Source: Petroclostridium sp. X23 (lineage in GTDB: Bacteria; Bacillota; Clostridia; SK-Y3). From it: a stretch of DNA of 64,000 nt. This document shows, piece by piece, positions 17,952 through 27,423 of this stretch (the stretch's first letter is position 1; every line of letters starts with the position of its first letter). The notes under the pieces were generated by a model. That model ran no database searches and had not been told where the DNA came from. It saw nothing but the letters and a program-made list of their open reading frames with translations. Both the position numbers and the translations under genes were made by a program. The DNA lies in the NCBI RefSeq assembly GCF_030013905.1, contig NZ_CP124862.1, positions 5,025,051 to 5,089,050 of the forward strand. The letters run 5' to 3'.

Positions 17952-18656
17952 ATGGATATAGTTGAGATGCTTATACATTTTGGACTTACAAGGCAGGAGG
18001 CAACAATATATTTAACACTCATTTCAGAGGGTGACCTAAATGGCTATGAAGTTGCAAAAATCACCGGTATTTCACGGTCTAATACGTACACATCTCTTGC
18101 TGCCCTCGTTGAAAAAGGAGGAGCATTTGTGATGGAAGGGGCAACAACGAGATATACATCAGTGCCCATTGAAGAGTTTTGCAATAATAAAATAAGAAAG
18201 TTTCAGGAAACAAAAAAAGAACTGATAAAAAGTGTTCCACAAAAGAGGGAAGATTCTGAAGGATATATCACCATCAAAGGACATCATCATATTTTGAATA
18301 AAATGAGAAATATGATATTGGAAGCAGAAGAAAGGGTATATCTTTCGGTGTCAAAACAGGTACTTGAGGCAATCTTTCCGGAGATAAAGGATGCGGTCAA
18401 AAGAGGTATTAAGATGGTGTTGATTACTAACCAGCCGGTTTGCTTAGACGGAGCTACAATATACTTTGTTGAGAGGTCTCAACAGCAAATCAGACTCATT
18501 GCAGACTCAACCAATGTCCTGACAGGAGATATTGATGATGGAGAGCATTCAACTTGCTTGTATTCCAAAAAGAAAAACCTCATTGATTTGCTAAAGGATT
18601 CTCTGAAAAATGAAATTAAACTGATAGAAATGATGGGAAGGAATGATACTAAATGA
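17952..18656 (+). CDS. TrmB family transcriptional regulator
   Basis: This 234-residue regulator starts with a winged-helix domain (LIHFGLTRQEATIYLTLISE, then VAKITGISRSNTYTSLAALVEKG). A coiled-coil linker and a C-terminal phospholipase-D-like sensor domain of the TrmB type follow (EAEERVYLSVSKQVLEAIFP). TrmB proteins usually sense a small molecule. The stop overlaps the next start by 4 bases (ATGA), so it is translationally coupled to the LysA-like gene and probably regulates it. An AAAAGGAG site precedes the ATG. Confidence 0.85.
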   Translation: MDIVEMLIHFGLTRQEATIYLTLISEGDLNGYEVAKITGISRSNTYTSLAALVEKGGAFVMEGATTRYTSVPIEEFCNNKIRKFQETKKELIKSVPQKREDSEGYITIKGHHHILNKMRNMILEAEERVYLSVSKQVLEAIFPEIKDAVKRGIKMVLITNQPVCLDGATIYFVERSQQQIRLIADSTNVLTGDIDDGEHSTCLYSKKKNLIDLLKDSLKNEIKLIEMMGRNDTK

Positions 18657-19924
18657 GAAAGACTTTTATAAACTTAAATCAATTAACGGAAATCATAAAA
18701 AAATACCCTACACCATTTCATTTATATGACGAAAAAGGAATTCGAGAAAACGCACGCCGCCTAAAGCAAGCATTTTCTTGGAACAAGGGATTTAAGGAAT
18801 ATTTTGCAGTAAAAGCGACGCCAAACCCTACAATACTCAAGATATTACAAGAAGAAGGATGCGGAGTGGATTGCTCTTCGTATACTGAGCTTAGGATGTC
18901 TGAAGCAGCAGGATTTAAAAATGAGGACATCATGTTTACATCAAATGCCACGCCAAAGGAAGATTTTATTCTTGCCCAAAAGCTGGAAGCGGTCATCAAT
19001 CTTGATGATATCACACATATTGAGTTTTTGGAAAAGACGGCAGGAATCCCTGAAACAATAAGCTGCCGATTCAATCCCGGAGGGAATTTTGTTATCAACA
19101 ATGCTATTATGGATACGCCCCAGGAAGCAAAGTATGGTTTTACACGCTCTCAGTTGTCTGAAGGATTTAAAACCCTCGTAAATAAAGGGGTAAAGCATTT
19201 AGGGCTGCATGCATTTTTAGCAAGCAACACGGTAACAAATGAGTACTATCCGGTTCTTGCGAGAATGCTCTTTGAGACAGCAGTGGAATTGAACAAAGAG
19301 ACAGGTGCGCATATTGCGTTCATAAACCTTTCCGGAGGTATAGGTATTCCGTATCATCCTGAACAGCAGCCGGCGGATATTTATCATATCGGACAAGAAG
19401 TCAAAAAGGCGTTTGAAGAGATTCTTATACCGGCTGGAATGGATGATATCGCAATATTTACCGAATTAGGCAGATTTATGCTTGGACCATACGGATGTCT
19501 TGTGTCAACTGCAATACATCAAAAAAACACACATAAGGAATATATCGGTCTGGATGCCTGTGCGGCGAACTTAATGCGTCCGGCAATGTACGGTGCATAT
19601 CATCATATTAGCGTTATGGGAAAAGAGAATGAGCCTTGTGACCATCAGTATGATATAACGGGGGGATTATGTGAGAATAACGATAAATTTGCAATTGACC
19701 GGATGCTTCCCAAAATTGATATAGGCGATTTGATAGTGATACATGATACCGGTGCCCATGGTTATGCGATGGGATATAATTATAACGGTAAATTGCGTTC
19801 GGCTGAAATACTTCTTAAAGAAGACGGAGAAACTGAACTGATACGTCGTGCAGAAACGCCTGCTGATTATTTTGCGACGCTGGATTGTAACAAGGCGTTT
19901 ATTGAAAAGCTAAAATATAGCTAA
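18653..19924 (+). CDS. lysA: Diaminopimelate decarboxylase-like PLP enzyme
   Basis: This 423-residue group IV (alanine-racemase-fold) decarboxylase uses pyridoxal phosphate. The PLP lysine is K54 in YFAVKATPNP. The phosphate-binding region is INLSGGIGIPYHP (about 223) and the end of the barrel ELGRFMLGPYG (about 275). In classical LysA a CESGD-type motif supplies active-site residues; here it reads GGLCENND (about 337), so the Cys, Glu and Asp are kept but the usual Ser is Asn. It may decarboxylate meso-diaminopimelate to lysine or a related D-amino acid. Coupling to a TrmB-like regulator is atypical for lysA. Confidence 0.8.
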   Translation: MRKTFINLNQLTEIIKKYPTPFHLYDEKGIRENARRLKQAFSWNKGFKEYFAVKATPNPTILKILQEEGCGVDCSSYTELRMSEAAGFKNEDIMFTSNATPKEDFILAQKLEAVINLDDITHIEFLEKTAGIPETISCRFNPGGNFVINNAIMDTPQEAKYGFTRSQLSEGFKTLVNKGVKHLGLHAFLASNTVTNEYYPVLARMLFETAVELNKETGAHIAFINLSGGIGIPYHPEQQPADIYHIGQEVKKAFEEILIPAGMDDIAIFTELGRFMLGPYGCLVSTAIHQKNTHKEYIGLDACAANLMRPAMYGAYHHISVMGKENEPCDHQYDITGGLCENNDKFAIDRMLPKIDIGDLIVIHDTGAHGYAMGYNYNGKLRSAEILLKEDGETELIRRAETPADYFATLDCNKAFIEKLKYS

Positions 19925-19989
19925 TAGGAAATCATCAATAAGATGAAAAACAGGCTAAGTAATTTAAAACTGGTTTTCTAAGTATATTA

Positions 19990-20128
19990 GACACATGGGG
20001 ACGGTTCGAGACTACTGAAAAAGCCCGATTTAGCACTCAGAGGAAGTCGGTCAGGGGGGCTGGCCTGCTGTCAGGCCTGGTTTTTGGCCGGACTGCGGCC
20101 CTGTCCTCCTGTCAGATCTCCGAACGAT
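19990..20128. other. GC-rich spacer, probable relic of a mobile element
   Basis: The gap between two convergent genes contains a GC-rich stretch (about 20035-20125) rich in short GGCC-type inverted repeats, quite unlike the AT-rich surroundings. Its left edge has TGGGGACGGTTCGAGAC, similar to the TGGGGACAGTCCC arms near 47485. No frame in it looks coding. Confidence 0.4.
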
Positions 20129-20152
20129 AAACACTTTTTATGTACCCTTGTA

Positions 20153-21640
20153 TTAAATAGTTGGCAATTCAATAATAAATAAGGCTCCCGCTTCAGTATT
20201 TTTAGCCATGATGATCCCATTATGCTTTTCGATGATATTCTTACTGATGGCTAGTCCCAGTCCAAAATTGCCTTTTTTCCCTTTATAGAATCTTTCGAAA
20301 ACATTATGAAGTTCGTCGGATTCAAAGCCGGGGCCGTCATCCGAGATGGTTAGTTTGATCTCATGATGGATAGCTTTTACATTGACCAATACAGTGCAGT
20401 TGGCATATCGAATACAATTACCGATTAAATTTGTAATTGCGCGGCAAAGTTTTTCTTCATCCCCATATATCTTAATGTCATCATTAATTTTATTATTGAT
20501 AATCGTAATACTATTTTTTATTGCAATTCTATTCATTCGTTCAATGCAGTTATCGATTAGTTCATTAAATTTTAAATTTTCATAATGATAGTTCTCCTCA
20601 ATTGTATCCAGCCGTGACAGATATAACAAATCTTCTACCATCAGTGTCATGCGTTTTGTTTCATCTAGAACAATATTTGCGGCAGTATTGCTATCTACGA
20701 CATTATATTTTATACCTTCAGCATAGCTTTGAATGGTCATCAGCGGTGTTCTAAATTCGTGAGATGCATTCTGTAAAAAAGTTTTCTGCGCTTTATCATA
20801 GATTTCAAGTTTCTCTGACATCATATTAATGTTATTTACAAACTCTTGCAGCTCTTCATATACCGGTGTATTTAGTTTAGTGCCGAAGTTTCTTTCTGCA
20901 ATAGCGCCTATATGCTCATCAAGAGATGAAAACGGAGCACAAATCTTTTTTGCAGCGAGAGAAGAAAAGATCACGGTAATGATAGCGGATAAAATAAGTA
21001 TTGCAAATAAAATATAATTTATTGTCCACTGCAACTGGTTAAGTTTTTCCAAACTGGAATATATGACAATCCAGCCCAAGCCAAAAGAGTTCTTTTCAGA
21101 TACCGGCTTGACGATAGAAATATATTCGATTCCTGATAAATGAAAGCTTAAATATCCATCTTTACTTAAGTCATCCGATTTATGGAGTTCATCAGCAATC
21201 TTATTGAACATTTCATCAGTAGTCTTATTCAAGAGTTCATCTGGGGTATTAAAATACTCTTCAAGTGAAATGTTGATGATATTCTTATCTCCGTCAAGTA
21301 AAATATAATCCGCATTCAATACGGAAAGAGGCTCTCTTAAAGATCGGTCCAGCATAAAATAAAATCTGAAAACCTCATCGTTATTTGATTCGTCATGTTC
21401 GATATCGGGAGGAGGCGGCAGTTTATGCTTTGATTCTCCAGGCTTGGGGAAAAACTCCGGTCCTTTACGCAATGCAATATCTTCGGTGCGAGATGAAATG
21501 ATATTTAACTGATCAAGGATATCGTTTTTTATGTATAAACGCACAGCAATATTAAATATAGCGGTCGTTAATGCGATCAATAGGAGGATTACAATCAGAT
21601 TATACTTAAAGATCCTCCATTTTATAGTATTTCCTTTCAT
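20153..21640 (-). CDS. Sensor histidine kinase
   Basis: This is a 495-residue membrane kinase with an N-terminal TM helix, an extracytoplasmic sensor region of about 160 residues (with a KLPPPPDIEHDESNN stretch), a second TM helix near 230 and a HAMP-like linker. The phosphoacceptor His is in NASHEFRTPLMT (about 300). The HATPase domain shows N (NLIGNCIRYAN), G1 (SDDGPGF) and G2 (GNFGLGLAI) boxes. The start is set at the ATG at 21640, which has AAGGA 8 bases upstream; a longer form from 21673 would overlap the regulator gene. It is the partner of the response regulator encoded immediately upstream. Confidence 0.9.
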   Translation of the reverse strand: MKGNTIKWRIFKYNLIVILLLIALTTAIFNIAVRLYIKNDILDQLNIISSRTEDIALRKGPEFFPKPGESKHKLPPPPDIEHDESNNDEVFRFYFMLDRSLREPLSVLNADYILLDGDKNIINISLEEYFNTPDELLNKTTDEMFNKIADELHKSDDLSKDGYLSFHLSGIEYISIVKPVSEKNSFGLGWIVIYSSLEKLNQLQWTINYILFAILILSAIITVIFSSLAAKKICAPFSSLDEHIGAIAERNFGTKLNTPVYEELQEFVNNINMMSEKLEIYDKAQKTFLQNASHEFRTPLMTIQSYAEGIKYNVVDSNTAANIVLDETKRMTLMVEDLLYLSRLDTIEENYHYENLKFNELIDNCIERMNRIAIKNSITIINNKINDDIKIYGDEEKLCRAITNLIGNCIRYANCTVLVNVKAIHHEIKLTISDDGPGFESDELHNVFERFYKGKKGNFGLGLAISKNIIEKHNGIIMAKNTEAGALFIIELPTI

Positions 21641-21644
21641 GACA

Positions 21645-22343
21645 TCATTCCTTATCTTCGAGTTTAAAGCCAAATCCCCATACGGTATCGATTCTTACCA
21701 TTGAACCGGCATCCGAGAGTTTTCTACGGATCCTTTTAACCATATCATCGGTTGCACGGGTTTCGACTTCGTTTTCAAAACCCCATACTTTATCTAGAAG
21801 TTCGCTACGGCTTACTGCCCGATCTTTATTTTTTGCAAGGTAATATAATAATAAAAATTCCATACCTGTAAGTCCTAGGTTCTTACCTTTGCAATCAGCT
21901 TGCTTAGTATTTGGATTGATGGATATATCTAAGATTTTAATCAAGTTACCATTGCCAATATTATTTTTGTCTAACTGTATTCTTCTGAAAATACTATTGA
22001 TTCTAGCGATAAGCTCCATCGGGCTAAATGGCTTTGTAAGGTAGTCATCGCTTCCCAGAGTGAGGCCTGCTATTTTATCCGGTTCAGTGTCTTTAGCAGA
22101 AACAATAATAATAGGTACGGAACTCTTTTGTCGTATCGAAGCACAAAGGGAAAACCCGTCTATTTGAGGCATCATAATATCTATAAGGAGCATATCTGCC
22201 GGTTTTGTGTTAAAAGCTTCAAGGATGGAATATCCGTCATGAAAGATTTCAACCTCATAGCCTTCTTTATTAAGAAAAGATTTTATAATATTACAGATAT
22301 TCACTTCATCATCAGCGATATATATCAATTTTTTATCTGTCAT
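21645..22343 (-). CDS. OmpR/PhoB family response regulator
   Basis: This 232-residue protein has a receiver domain (acidic pocket DD near residue 12, phospho-acceptor Asp in LLIDIMMPQIDG near 56, Lys in DDYLTKPFSP near 106) and a winged-helix DNA-binding domain ending in VRIDTVWGFGFKLE. It is the first gene of a two-gene operon with the histidine kinase, 4 bases upstream of the kinase start. An AGAGGTG site precedes the ATG. The stimulus is not evident. Confidence 0.9.
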   Translation of the reverse strand: MTDKKLIYIADDEVNICNIIKSFLNKEGYEVEIFHDGYSILEAFNTKPADMLLIDIMMPQIDGFSLCASIRQKSSVPIIIVSAKDTEPDKIAGLTLGSDDYLTKPFSPMELIARINSIFRRIQLDKNNIGNGNLIKILDISINPNTKQADCKGKNLGLTGMEFLLLYYLAKNKDRAVSRSELLDKVWGFENEVETRATDDMVKRIRRKLSDAGSMVRIDTVWGFGFKLEDKE

Positions 22344-22490
22344 GATTTATTCACCTCTTAAAGTATTCTAAGTTGGTGTTCAGCAAAGCTGAACCCCTTG
22401 ATTCAACTTGATTTTATCAACTGGAAACAATTTTCTTCACCTCACAGCCCTCAAACCTGCTAAAATAGAGAATATTTTAGAAAGGGGCTG

Positions 22491-23819
22491 ATGTCATTGC
22501 TTCCACCAAACCAGAGTCACCTGGCTTATAAACTTAATTTATTTCTATCTGTCAGTGAGACTGACAGCATTGCTAAGATAATATCAAAGATTGATCTATC
22601 TCGTGTTTATGACTTCTGTTTACATTTTTATTCACAAAATCCTGCAGGACGTATTGCACTTTATCGCCCTCAAGATGCTTTAAGGTCTTTACTTGTGATG
22701 TACCTTGCTGGCTTTACATCCATTAATAAATGGGTCAAAGAACTTAGGGATACACCAAGATATGCTTATCTATCAGGTTTCTCTCCTGACAAGACGCCCT
22801 CTAAGGCTTATTTCTCTTGGTTTATCTCTAATCTTTTCGGCGATGAAAACGTTGAAGATGTCATGCTTCAAGGTTCTCTAATCCGTAAAATATTTGAATT
22901 GTTATTTGTCAAAGAATCTATCGAATTAGGAATCATTGATCCCCATGATAAAGTAATCTTTGACGGCTGCAAGGTAAAATCTTTTTGCAAACAAAAGTAT
23001 GTTCCTGAAAAATATTGTAGATGCTATGCCAGTAATATAAAACCCTTTAAATGCTCTATGTGTACTGACTCCGAAGCCACAAAAGGTTATGATCATAATC
23101 TTGATGAATATCTAATGGGATACGGTCTGCATTTTGCAACAACTCCTATGATAGATAATCCATCTAAATGCCTACCACTAACATTCTTCGTCGAAGGTGC
23201 TGATGTCCACGATGTTAGAATGACACCACATCTAATAATGCATCTTTATCACAACTTGAAAGTTGACTTTCATTATGTCATTGCTGATTCGGGATACGAC
23301 GCTTATTATGTTTACTGGTGGATTAGTTTACTAGGCGGTAAGCCTATTATTGCAATTAATCCAAGAAATTCTCAAACTCCAACACCTACTAATGAGTTTG
23401 GTTTGCCTGTTTGTGCTGCTGGTCATACATTTTACTATTGGGGTATTGATAAGAAAAAAAGACGACTAAAATGGCGGTGTCCAAGAAAAGCTTCTAAAAA
23501 ATTGGCTGAAAAACTAAAGTGTGATCATCCATGTTGTGATTCTGGCTATGGCAAGACAGTCTATACTCACATTGAAGATGATATTCGTTGGTTTACCCAA
23601 GTTCCCAGAGGCTCACAACTCTGGAAAGACATCTATTCAAGAAGAGCACGTATAGAATCCGTTATTGGAGATATTGTACTCAACAACGGTCTTAAATCTC
23701 CATTATTTAGGGGTACCAAGAACTTCTTCGTGAGAACTGCCTTAGTTTGCATGCTCCAACATGCAAAAGCCATAGCCATAACCCTTGAGAATAAAGAATA
23801 CCATAAGACTGCTGCATAA
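22491..23819 (+). CDS. DDE-type transposase (IS5/IS1182-like)
   Basis: This 442-residue protein has an N-terminal domain with YRPQDALRSLLVMYLAGF and RYAYLSGFSPDKTPSKAYFS, as in IS1182/IS5-like transposases. A DDE-type core follows with ADSGYDAYYVYWW (about 262) and the C-terminal Glu in RRARIESVIGDI (about 386). A Cys-rich insert (CKQKYVPEKYCRCY, KCSMC) could bind zinc. The frame is intact. It separates a two-component operon from an orphan response regulator. I could not define terminal inverted repeats or target duplications, so the element's ends and exact IS family remain open. Confidence 0.75.
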   Translation: MSLLPPNQSHLAYKLNLFLSVSETDSIAKIISKIDLSRVYDFCLHFYSQNPAGRIALYRPQDALRSLLVMYLAGFTSINKWVKELRDTPRYAYLSGFSPDKTPSKAYFSWFISNLFGDENVEDVMLQGSLIRKIFELLFVKESIELGIIDPHDKVIFDGCKVKSFCKQKYVPEKYCRCYASNIKPFKCSMCTDSEATKGYDHNLDEYLMGYGLHFATTPMIDNPSKCLPLTFFVEGADVHDVRMTPHLIMHLYHNLKVDFHYVIADSGYDAYYVYWWISLLGGKPIIAINPRNSQTPTPTNEFGLPVCAAGHTFYYWGIDKKKRRLKWRCPRKASKKLAEKLKCDHPCCDSGYGKTVYTHIEDDIRWFTQVPRGSQLWKDIYSRRARIESVIGDIVLNNGLKSPLFRGTKNFFVRTALVCMLQHAKAIAITLENKEYHKTAA

Positions 23820-24042
23820 ACTACAGGAAAAATATTCTTACTATTCTCTTGCATAGGGAATCTCCGACCATTTTTAGATACCAAATTATTCCTATCATCC
23901 ATTCTTTAAATTTTCAAAGTACACATGAACATAGTTTATTGCTATAACCTAAAACTTTAACATTCTATACCATTTTGTTGTTATTTACTGAACATCTACT
24001 ATTCTAACATGAAAAAGTTATTCCTAACATTAGAACTTATGT

Positions 24043-24120
24043 TTTTGCCACAATTTTGCCATAATTTAATGATTTTAAATAAAAAAACATGATTACCATA
24101 ATTTTGCCACAGTTTTGCGG
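24043..24120 (+). promoter_or_regulatory. Two pairs of 11-base-spaced TTTTGCCA direct repeats
   Basis: TTTTGCCA or close variants start at 24043, 24054, 24102 and 24113 (the last is TTTTGCGG). Within each pair the spacing is exactly 11 bases, one helical turn, as in binding sites of PhoB/OmpR-type regulators. A -10-like TAGAAT (24143) follows with no good -35. The rest of 23820-24265 shows no gene. Confidence 0.55.
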
Positions 24121-24265
24121 AGATTTCCCAAATTATTATGGATAGAATTAGAAATGTTATAAGTATTGTTTGAAATAAATGATGTTACAGTCAAAGAAAT
24201 GCAGTATTAGTTTAAATCTATTGTTAATTGTGATCACAAGAATGATAGATGATGGGGGGAGAGCT

Positions 24266-24997
24266 TTGTTTCAGGTCTACTTAGTGGAAAATGATAGAAA
24301 TCTAAATCACTTACTTTCGTTATACATGCAGAAAGAAGGATGGACCATTACTTCATTCATGAATGGAGAAAATGCGTGTAAAAATATGGAGAAATGTCCG
24401 CACATATGGATTGTGGATAGTCATCTTCCGGATATGGACGGATACCAGATATTAAATGAGGTGAAAGAGACTTATCCGCAAGTACCCTTTTTGTTAATAT
24501 CAGACCGCAATTCAACCATGGACAGAGTCATTGGTTTGGAAATGGGATGTGATGACTATTTGGCCAAACCATTTCTGCCAAAAGAGCTTGTAATCCGTGC
24601 GAGGAAAATGATGGAGCTTACTTATGGAAGTGTACGGACGACGAGGAAAAAGACCGAATATCATATTCCTCCTTATGTTGTTGATGAAATGAAAAGGGTT
24701 GTGAGGATGGGAACAACTATTATCCGTCTTACATCCAAAGAATTTGATTTACTGTATTTATTTATAAAAAATCCTTTAAGAATTTTTTCGAGAGAACAGA
24801 TTATTAAAAACATATGGGGGCAGGACCACTTCGGGTCTGACCGGTCAGTAGATGATTTGATCCGAAGATTACGCAAAAAAATGAAATTATTAAGAATAGA
24901 GACAGTTTATGGATATGGATACAGGATGCTTCAATCCATATATTCGGATCAGCAAAGAAAAAACACTATAGAAAGCAACAGTACTATTACGATTTGA
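24266..24997 (+). CDS. Orphan OmpR/PhoB family response regulator
   Basis: This regulator of about 243 residues has a receiver domain (phospho-acceptor Asp in IWIVDSHLPDMDG, Lys in DDYLAKPFLP) and a winged-helix domain ending in IETVYGYGYRML. I chose the TTG at 24266 because GGGGGGAG lies just upstream and the protein then begins MFQVYLVEND, the normal receiver start; longer forms from ATG 24179 or 24242 are possible. No histidine kinase is adjacent. The upstream direct repeats suggest autoregulation. Confidence 0.82.
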   Translation: MFQVYLVENDRNLNHLLSLYMQKEGWTITSFMNGENACKNMEKCPHIWIVDSHLPDMDGYQILNEVKETYPQVPFLLISDRNSTMDRVIGLEMGCDDYLAKPFLPKELVIRARKMMELTYGSVRTTRKKTEYHIPPYVVDEMKRVVRMGTTIIRLTSKEFDLLYLFIKNPLRIFSREQIIKNIWGQDHFGSDRSVDDLIRRLRKKMKLLRIETVYGYGYRMLQSIYSDQQRKNTIESNSTITI

Positions 24998-25032
24998 TAG
25001 GCTGCACTTTTGATTCACAACCTTAAATTCAA

Positions 25033-25087
25033 GCATACAAAAAAACCTCTAATTTACTATTCAGTAAATTAGAGGTTTTTTGTATGC
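25033..25087. terminator. Strong bidirectional terminator
   Basis: A stem of about 25 base pairs with a single bulge runs from GCATACAAAAAAACCTC on the left to GAGGTTTTTTGTATGC on the right, with a loop of about 4 bases. A- and T-runs within the arms make it usable in either direction. It isolates the flagellar operon from the response regulator. Confidence 0.85.
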
Positions 25088-25132
25088 GTATTTCAATATT
25101 TACCACAATATTTCAATCACTATCATCATGTT

Positions 25133-25161
25133 TTGACAATTATCCCATAATTATTTGTTAT
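25133..25161 (+). promoter_or_regulatory. Candidate sigma-A promoter of the flagellar operon
   Basis: TTGACA (25133-25138) and TGTTAT (25156-25161) are 17 bases apart, 55 bases before flgD. No clear sigma-28-type sequence is seen here. Confidence 0.5.
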
Positions 25162-25216
25162 CATGCCAGTTGAAGAGGTGTACAACACTTAATTAATAGA
25201 TAAGTAGGTGAGAGTT

Positions 25217-26008
25217 ATGTCAGTAAGTTCAATAAGCAGTATTGCCGGTACTACAACCAGTACAACCAGTACCAGAAATACAGGGGATTTAGGAAAGGAT
25301 GAGTTTCTCAATCTATTGGTTACGCAGCTAAAATACCAGGACCCGTTAAACCCTACGGATAACTCGGAATTTGTCGCGCAGCTGGCGCAATTCAGCGCTT
25401 TGGAGCAGATGAATAATGTCAGCACCCGGGTTTCTTCTATGGAAGCGTTAACCATGACCGGAAAAATGGTGATTGCTTCAGTGACTGATTCAAGTACAGG
25501 CGAGACAAGCCAGGTCCAGGGAGTGGTAGACTATGTGAAGCTTAAAAACGGAAAAGCGACACTGGTAGTAGATGACCAGGAGATTGAACTGGATGACGTT
25601 ACTGCAGTATATGATTATGACCGGTCGGATGTGGCCACACTTTCAACACTTGTTGGACAAACATGCAGAGGGTATATTTATGACTCTGAAAACCTTGACA
25701 TTATCGAAGTGCAAGGGCAAGTGTCAGGGATTGAAAAAGGGGTTTATGAGGATTATGCAGTGATGGATGGCGTGCAAGGACAATTGAATGCTATCCTTTC
25801 AGAAGACTATAAAAATTCGGAAAGTGAATATGATTATTTAAATGAACGTATCGGGGAGGAAATCGATTTAAGCATTACAGACAGTGCTACCGGTAAAGTG
25901 GTACCTGTAACCGCTGAATTGGCAGAAGTAAGTGAGAAAGACGGAATTCTATTAGTAACACTGAATGAGGTAAAGGTTCCGGTGGATAGCATTTTCAGTG
26001 TAAATTAA
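25217..26008 (+). CDS. flgD: Flagellar hook-capping protein
   Basis: This protein of about 263 residues is the scaffold needed to assemble hook subunits. The conserved N-terminal signature is clear: LGKDEFLNLLVTQLKYQDPL then NPTDNSEFVAQLAQFSALEQ (residues about 26-65). After a central beta region, the C-terminal part is longer than in enteric FlgD. ATG 25217 has AGGTGAG upstream; an in-frame GTG at 25208 overlaps that site. It heads the run flgD-flgE-flgK-flgK-flgL-fliD. Confidence 0.9.
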   Translation: MSVSSISSIAGTTTSTTSTRNTGDLGKDEFLNLLVTQLKYQDPLNPTDNSEFVAQLAQFSALEQMNNVSTRVSSMEALTMTGKMVIASVTDSSTGETSQVQGVVDYVKLKNGKATLVVDDQEIELDDVTAVYDYDRSDVATLSTLVGQTCRGYIYDSENLDIIEVQGQVSGIEKGVYEDYAVMDGVQGQLNAILSEDYKNSESEYDYLNERIGEEIDLSITDSATGKVVPVTAELAEVSEKDGILLVTLNEVKVPVDSIFSVN

Positions 26009-26032
26009 AACATTGTCAAGGAGGCGTTTATT

Positions 26033-27391
26033 ATGATGAGATGTTTGTTTTCCGGTGTTTCGGGATTAAGAGCACATCAACAAAAGATGGATGTGATCGG
26101 AAACAATATCGCAAATGTAAATACAGTAGGTTTTAAGTCATCTAGAGTCACTTTTAGCGATATATTCAATCAAACCCTCAGTGGGGCAACCGCTCCTGAT
26201 TCTACCACCGGTAGAGGAGGGATCAATCCAATGCAGGTAGGACTTGGCGTGGGGGTTTCTTCCATAGATACCATTACTACAAGGGGCAGCACAGAAACAA
26301 CGGGAAGTCAGACCGACCTTGCCATAGATGGAAATGGACTTTTCATTGTACGGCAGGGCAACAGTGGTTCCTATTTATTTACTAGAGCGGGCAATTTCAC
26401 GTTGGATAAATCGGGGAATCTTGTGACAAGTGACGGATTGAACGTATATGGCTGGATGGATTACGGACAAGAACAGCAAGCGGACGGGTCTTATGTTTTT
26501 GATACTGATAAAGATGTAGAACCGCTCAATCTTTTTTCGGATGCCTATAATAAGAACAAGAAAGTTTTAGCCGCAAAAGAAACCGGAAATGCTGTATTTG
26601 CCGGAAGTCTGGATTCCGCCGAAGATGCGGTAGGGGCAGCGCTTAACGATATCGCGGATACTACTGATTTAGAATCTCAATATAGTACTACAATGACCGT
26701 ATATGATGCTTTAGGAAATACCTACGAGGTTGAGGTAAGCTTCACTAAATGTTATGTAGATAGTACTACCGATGCCGACAACCCGGTTACATCGTGGTAC
26801 TGGGAGATTCAAGATGATTCCGGTGCCGGCAGTACCGGCGGATATATCAAATTTGACAGTGAAGGAAACATTATTACCGACGACTCGGATTACAGTATCA
26901 CGCCGGAAGTGGAGTTCTCACCGGATAGCAGCGGTGCAAGTCCTTTTACAGTATCCATCGATTTTTCAAATCTTACCATGACCAATGATGACAGTTCGGT
27001 AGAAGCAAGCTCGGTAGATGGTTATGCATCCGGTACATTGGAAGATTTCAGTATCGGTGCCGATGGAATCATCATGGGCGTGTATTCTAACGGAAAACAA
27101 CAGCCGCTGGGTATGGTTGCTCTGGCTAAATTTGACAACCCTGCCGGACTTTCCAAATTAGGATCGAACAATTATGTTGCTACTGCAAACTCCGGTGATT
27201 TTGTAAACGGGGTGATGGCCGGGGATGACGGAAGCGGTATGTTAAGCGCCGGAAGCCTGGAAATGTCCAATGTAGACCTTTCATACGAATTCAGTCAGAT
27301 GATCATTACGCAGAGAGGTTATCAAGCGAACAGCAGGATTATAACCACCGCCGATGAGATGCTGCAGGAACTTGTCAATCTGAAAAGATAG
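26033..27391 (+). CDS. flgE: Flagellar hook protein
   Basis: This 452-residue rod/hook-family protein starts with the conserved amphipathic region MMRCLFSGVSGLRAHQQKMD and IGNNIANVNTVGFKSSR. It ends with LEMSNVDLSYEFSQMI and QRGYQANSRIITTADEML, the paired terminal helices that polymerise in the hook. The middle is Asp/Ser/Thr-rich and variable. AAGGAGGCG precedes the ATG, 24 bases after flgD. The length and terminal motifs support FlgE rather than FlgF or FlgG. Confidence 0.9.
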   Translation: MMRCLFSGVSGLRAHQQKMDVIGNNIANVNTVGFKSSRVTFSDIFNQTLSGATAPDSTTGRGGINPMQVGLGVGVSSIDTITTRGSTETTGSQTDLAIDGNGLFIVRQGNSGSYLFTRAGNFTLDKSGNLVTSDGLNVYGWMDYGQEQQADGSYVFDTDKDVEPLNLFSDAYNKNKKVLAAKETGNAVFAGSLDSAEDAVGAALNDIADTTDLESQYSTTMTVYDALGNTYEVEVSFTKCYVDSTTDADNPVTSWYWEIQDDSGAGSTGGYIKFDSEGNIITDDSDYSITPEVEFSPDSSGASPFTVSIDFSNLTMTNDDSSVEASSVDGYASGTLEDFSIGADGIIMGVYSNGKQQPLGMVALAKFDNPAGLSKLGSNNYVATANSGDFVNGVMAGDDGSGMLSAGSLEMSNVDLSYEFSQMIITQRGYQANSRIITTADEMLQELVNLKR

Positions 27392-27423
27392 TCAATAATA
27401 TAGCTTTTTTTGGAGGTGGTTGA

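Noticed and set aside
22377..23930. Ends of the first transposase element (TGTTCA at 22377 and TGAACA at 23925)
   Set aside because: Six bases is too short to be convincing and no flanking target duplication was found, so boundaries are left open.
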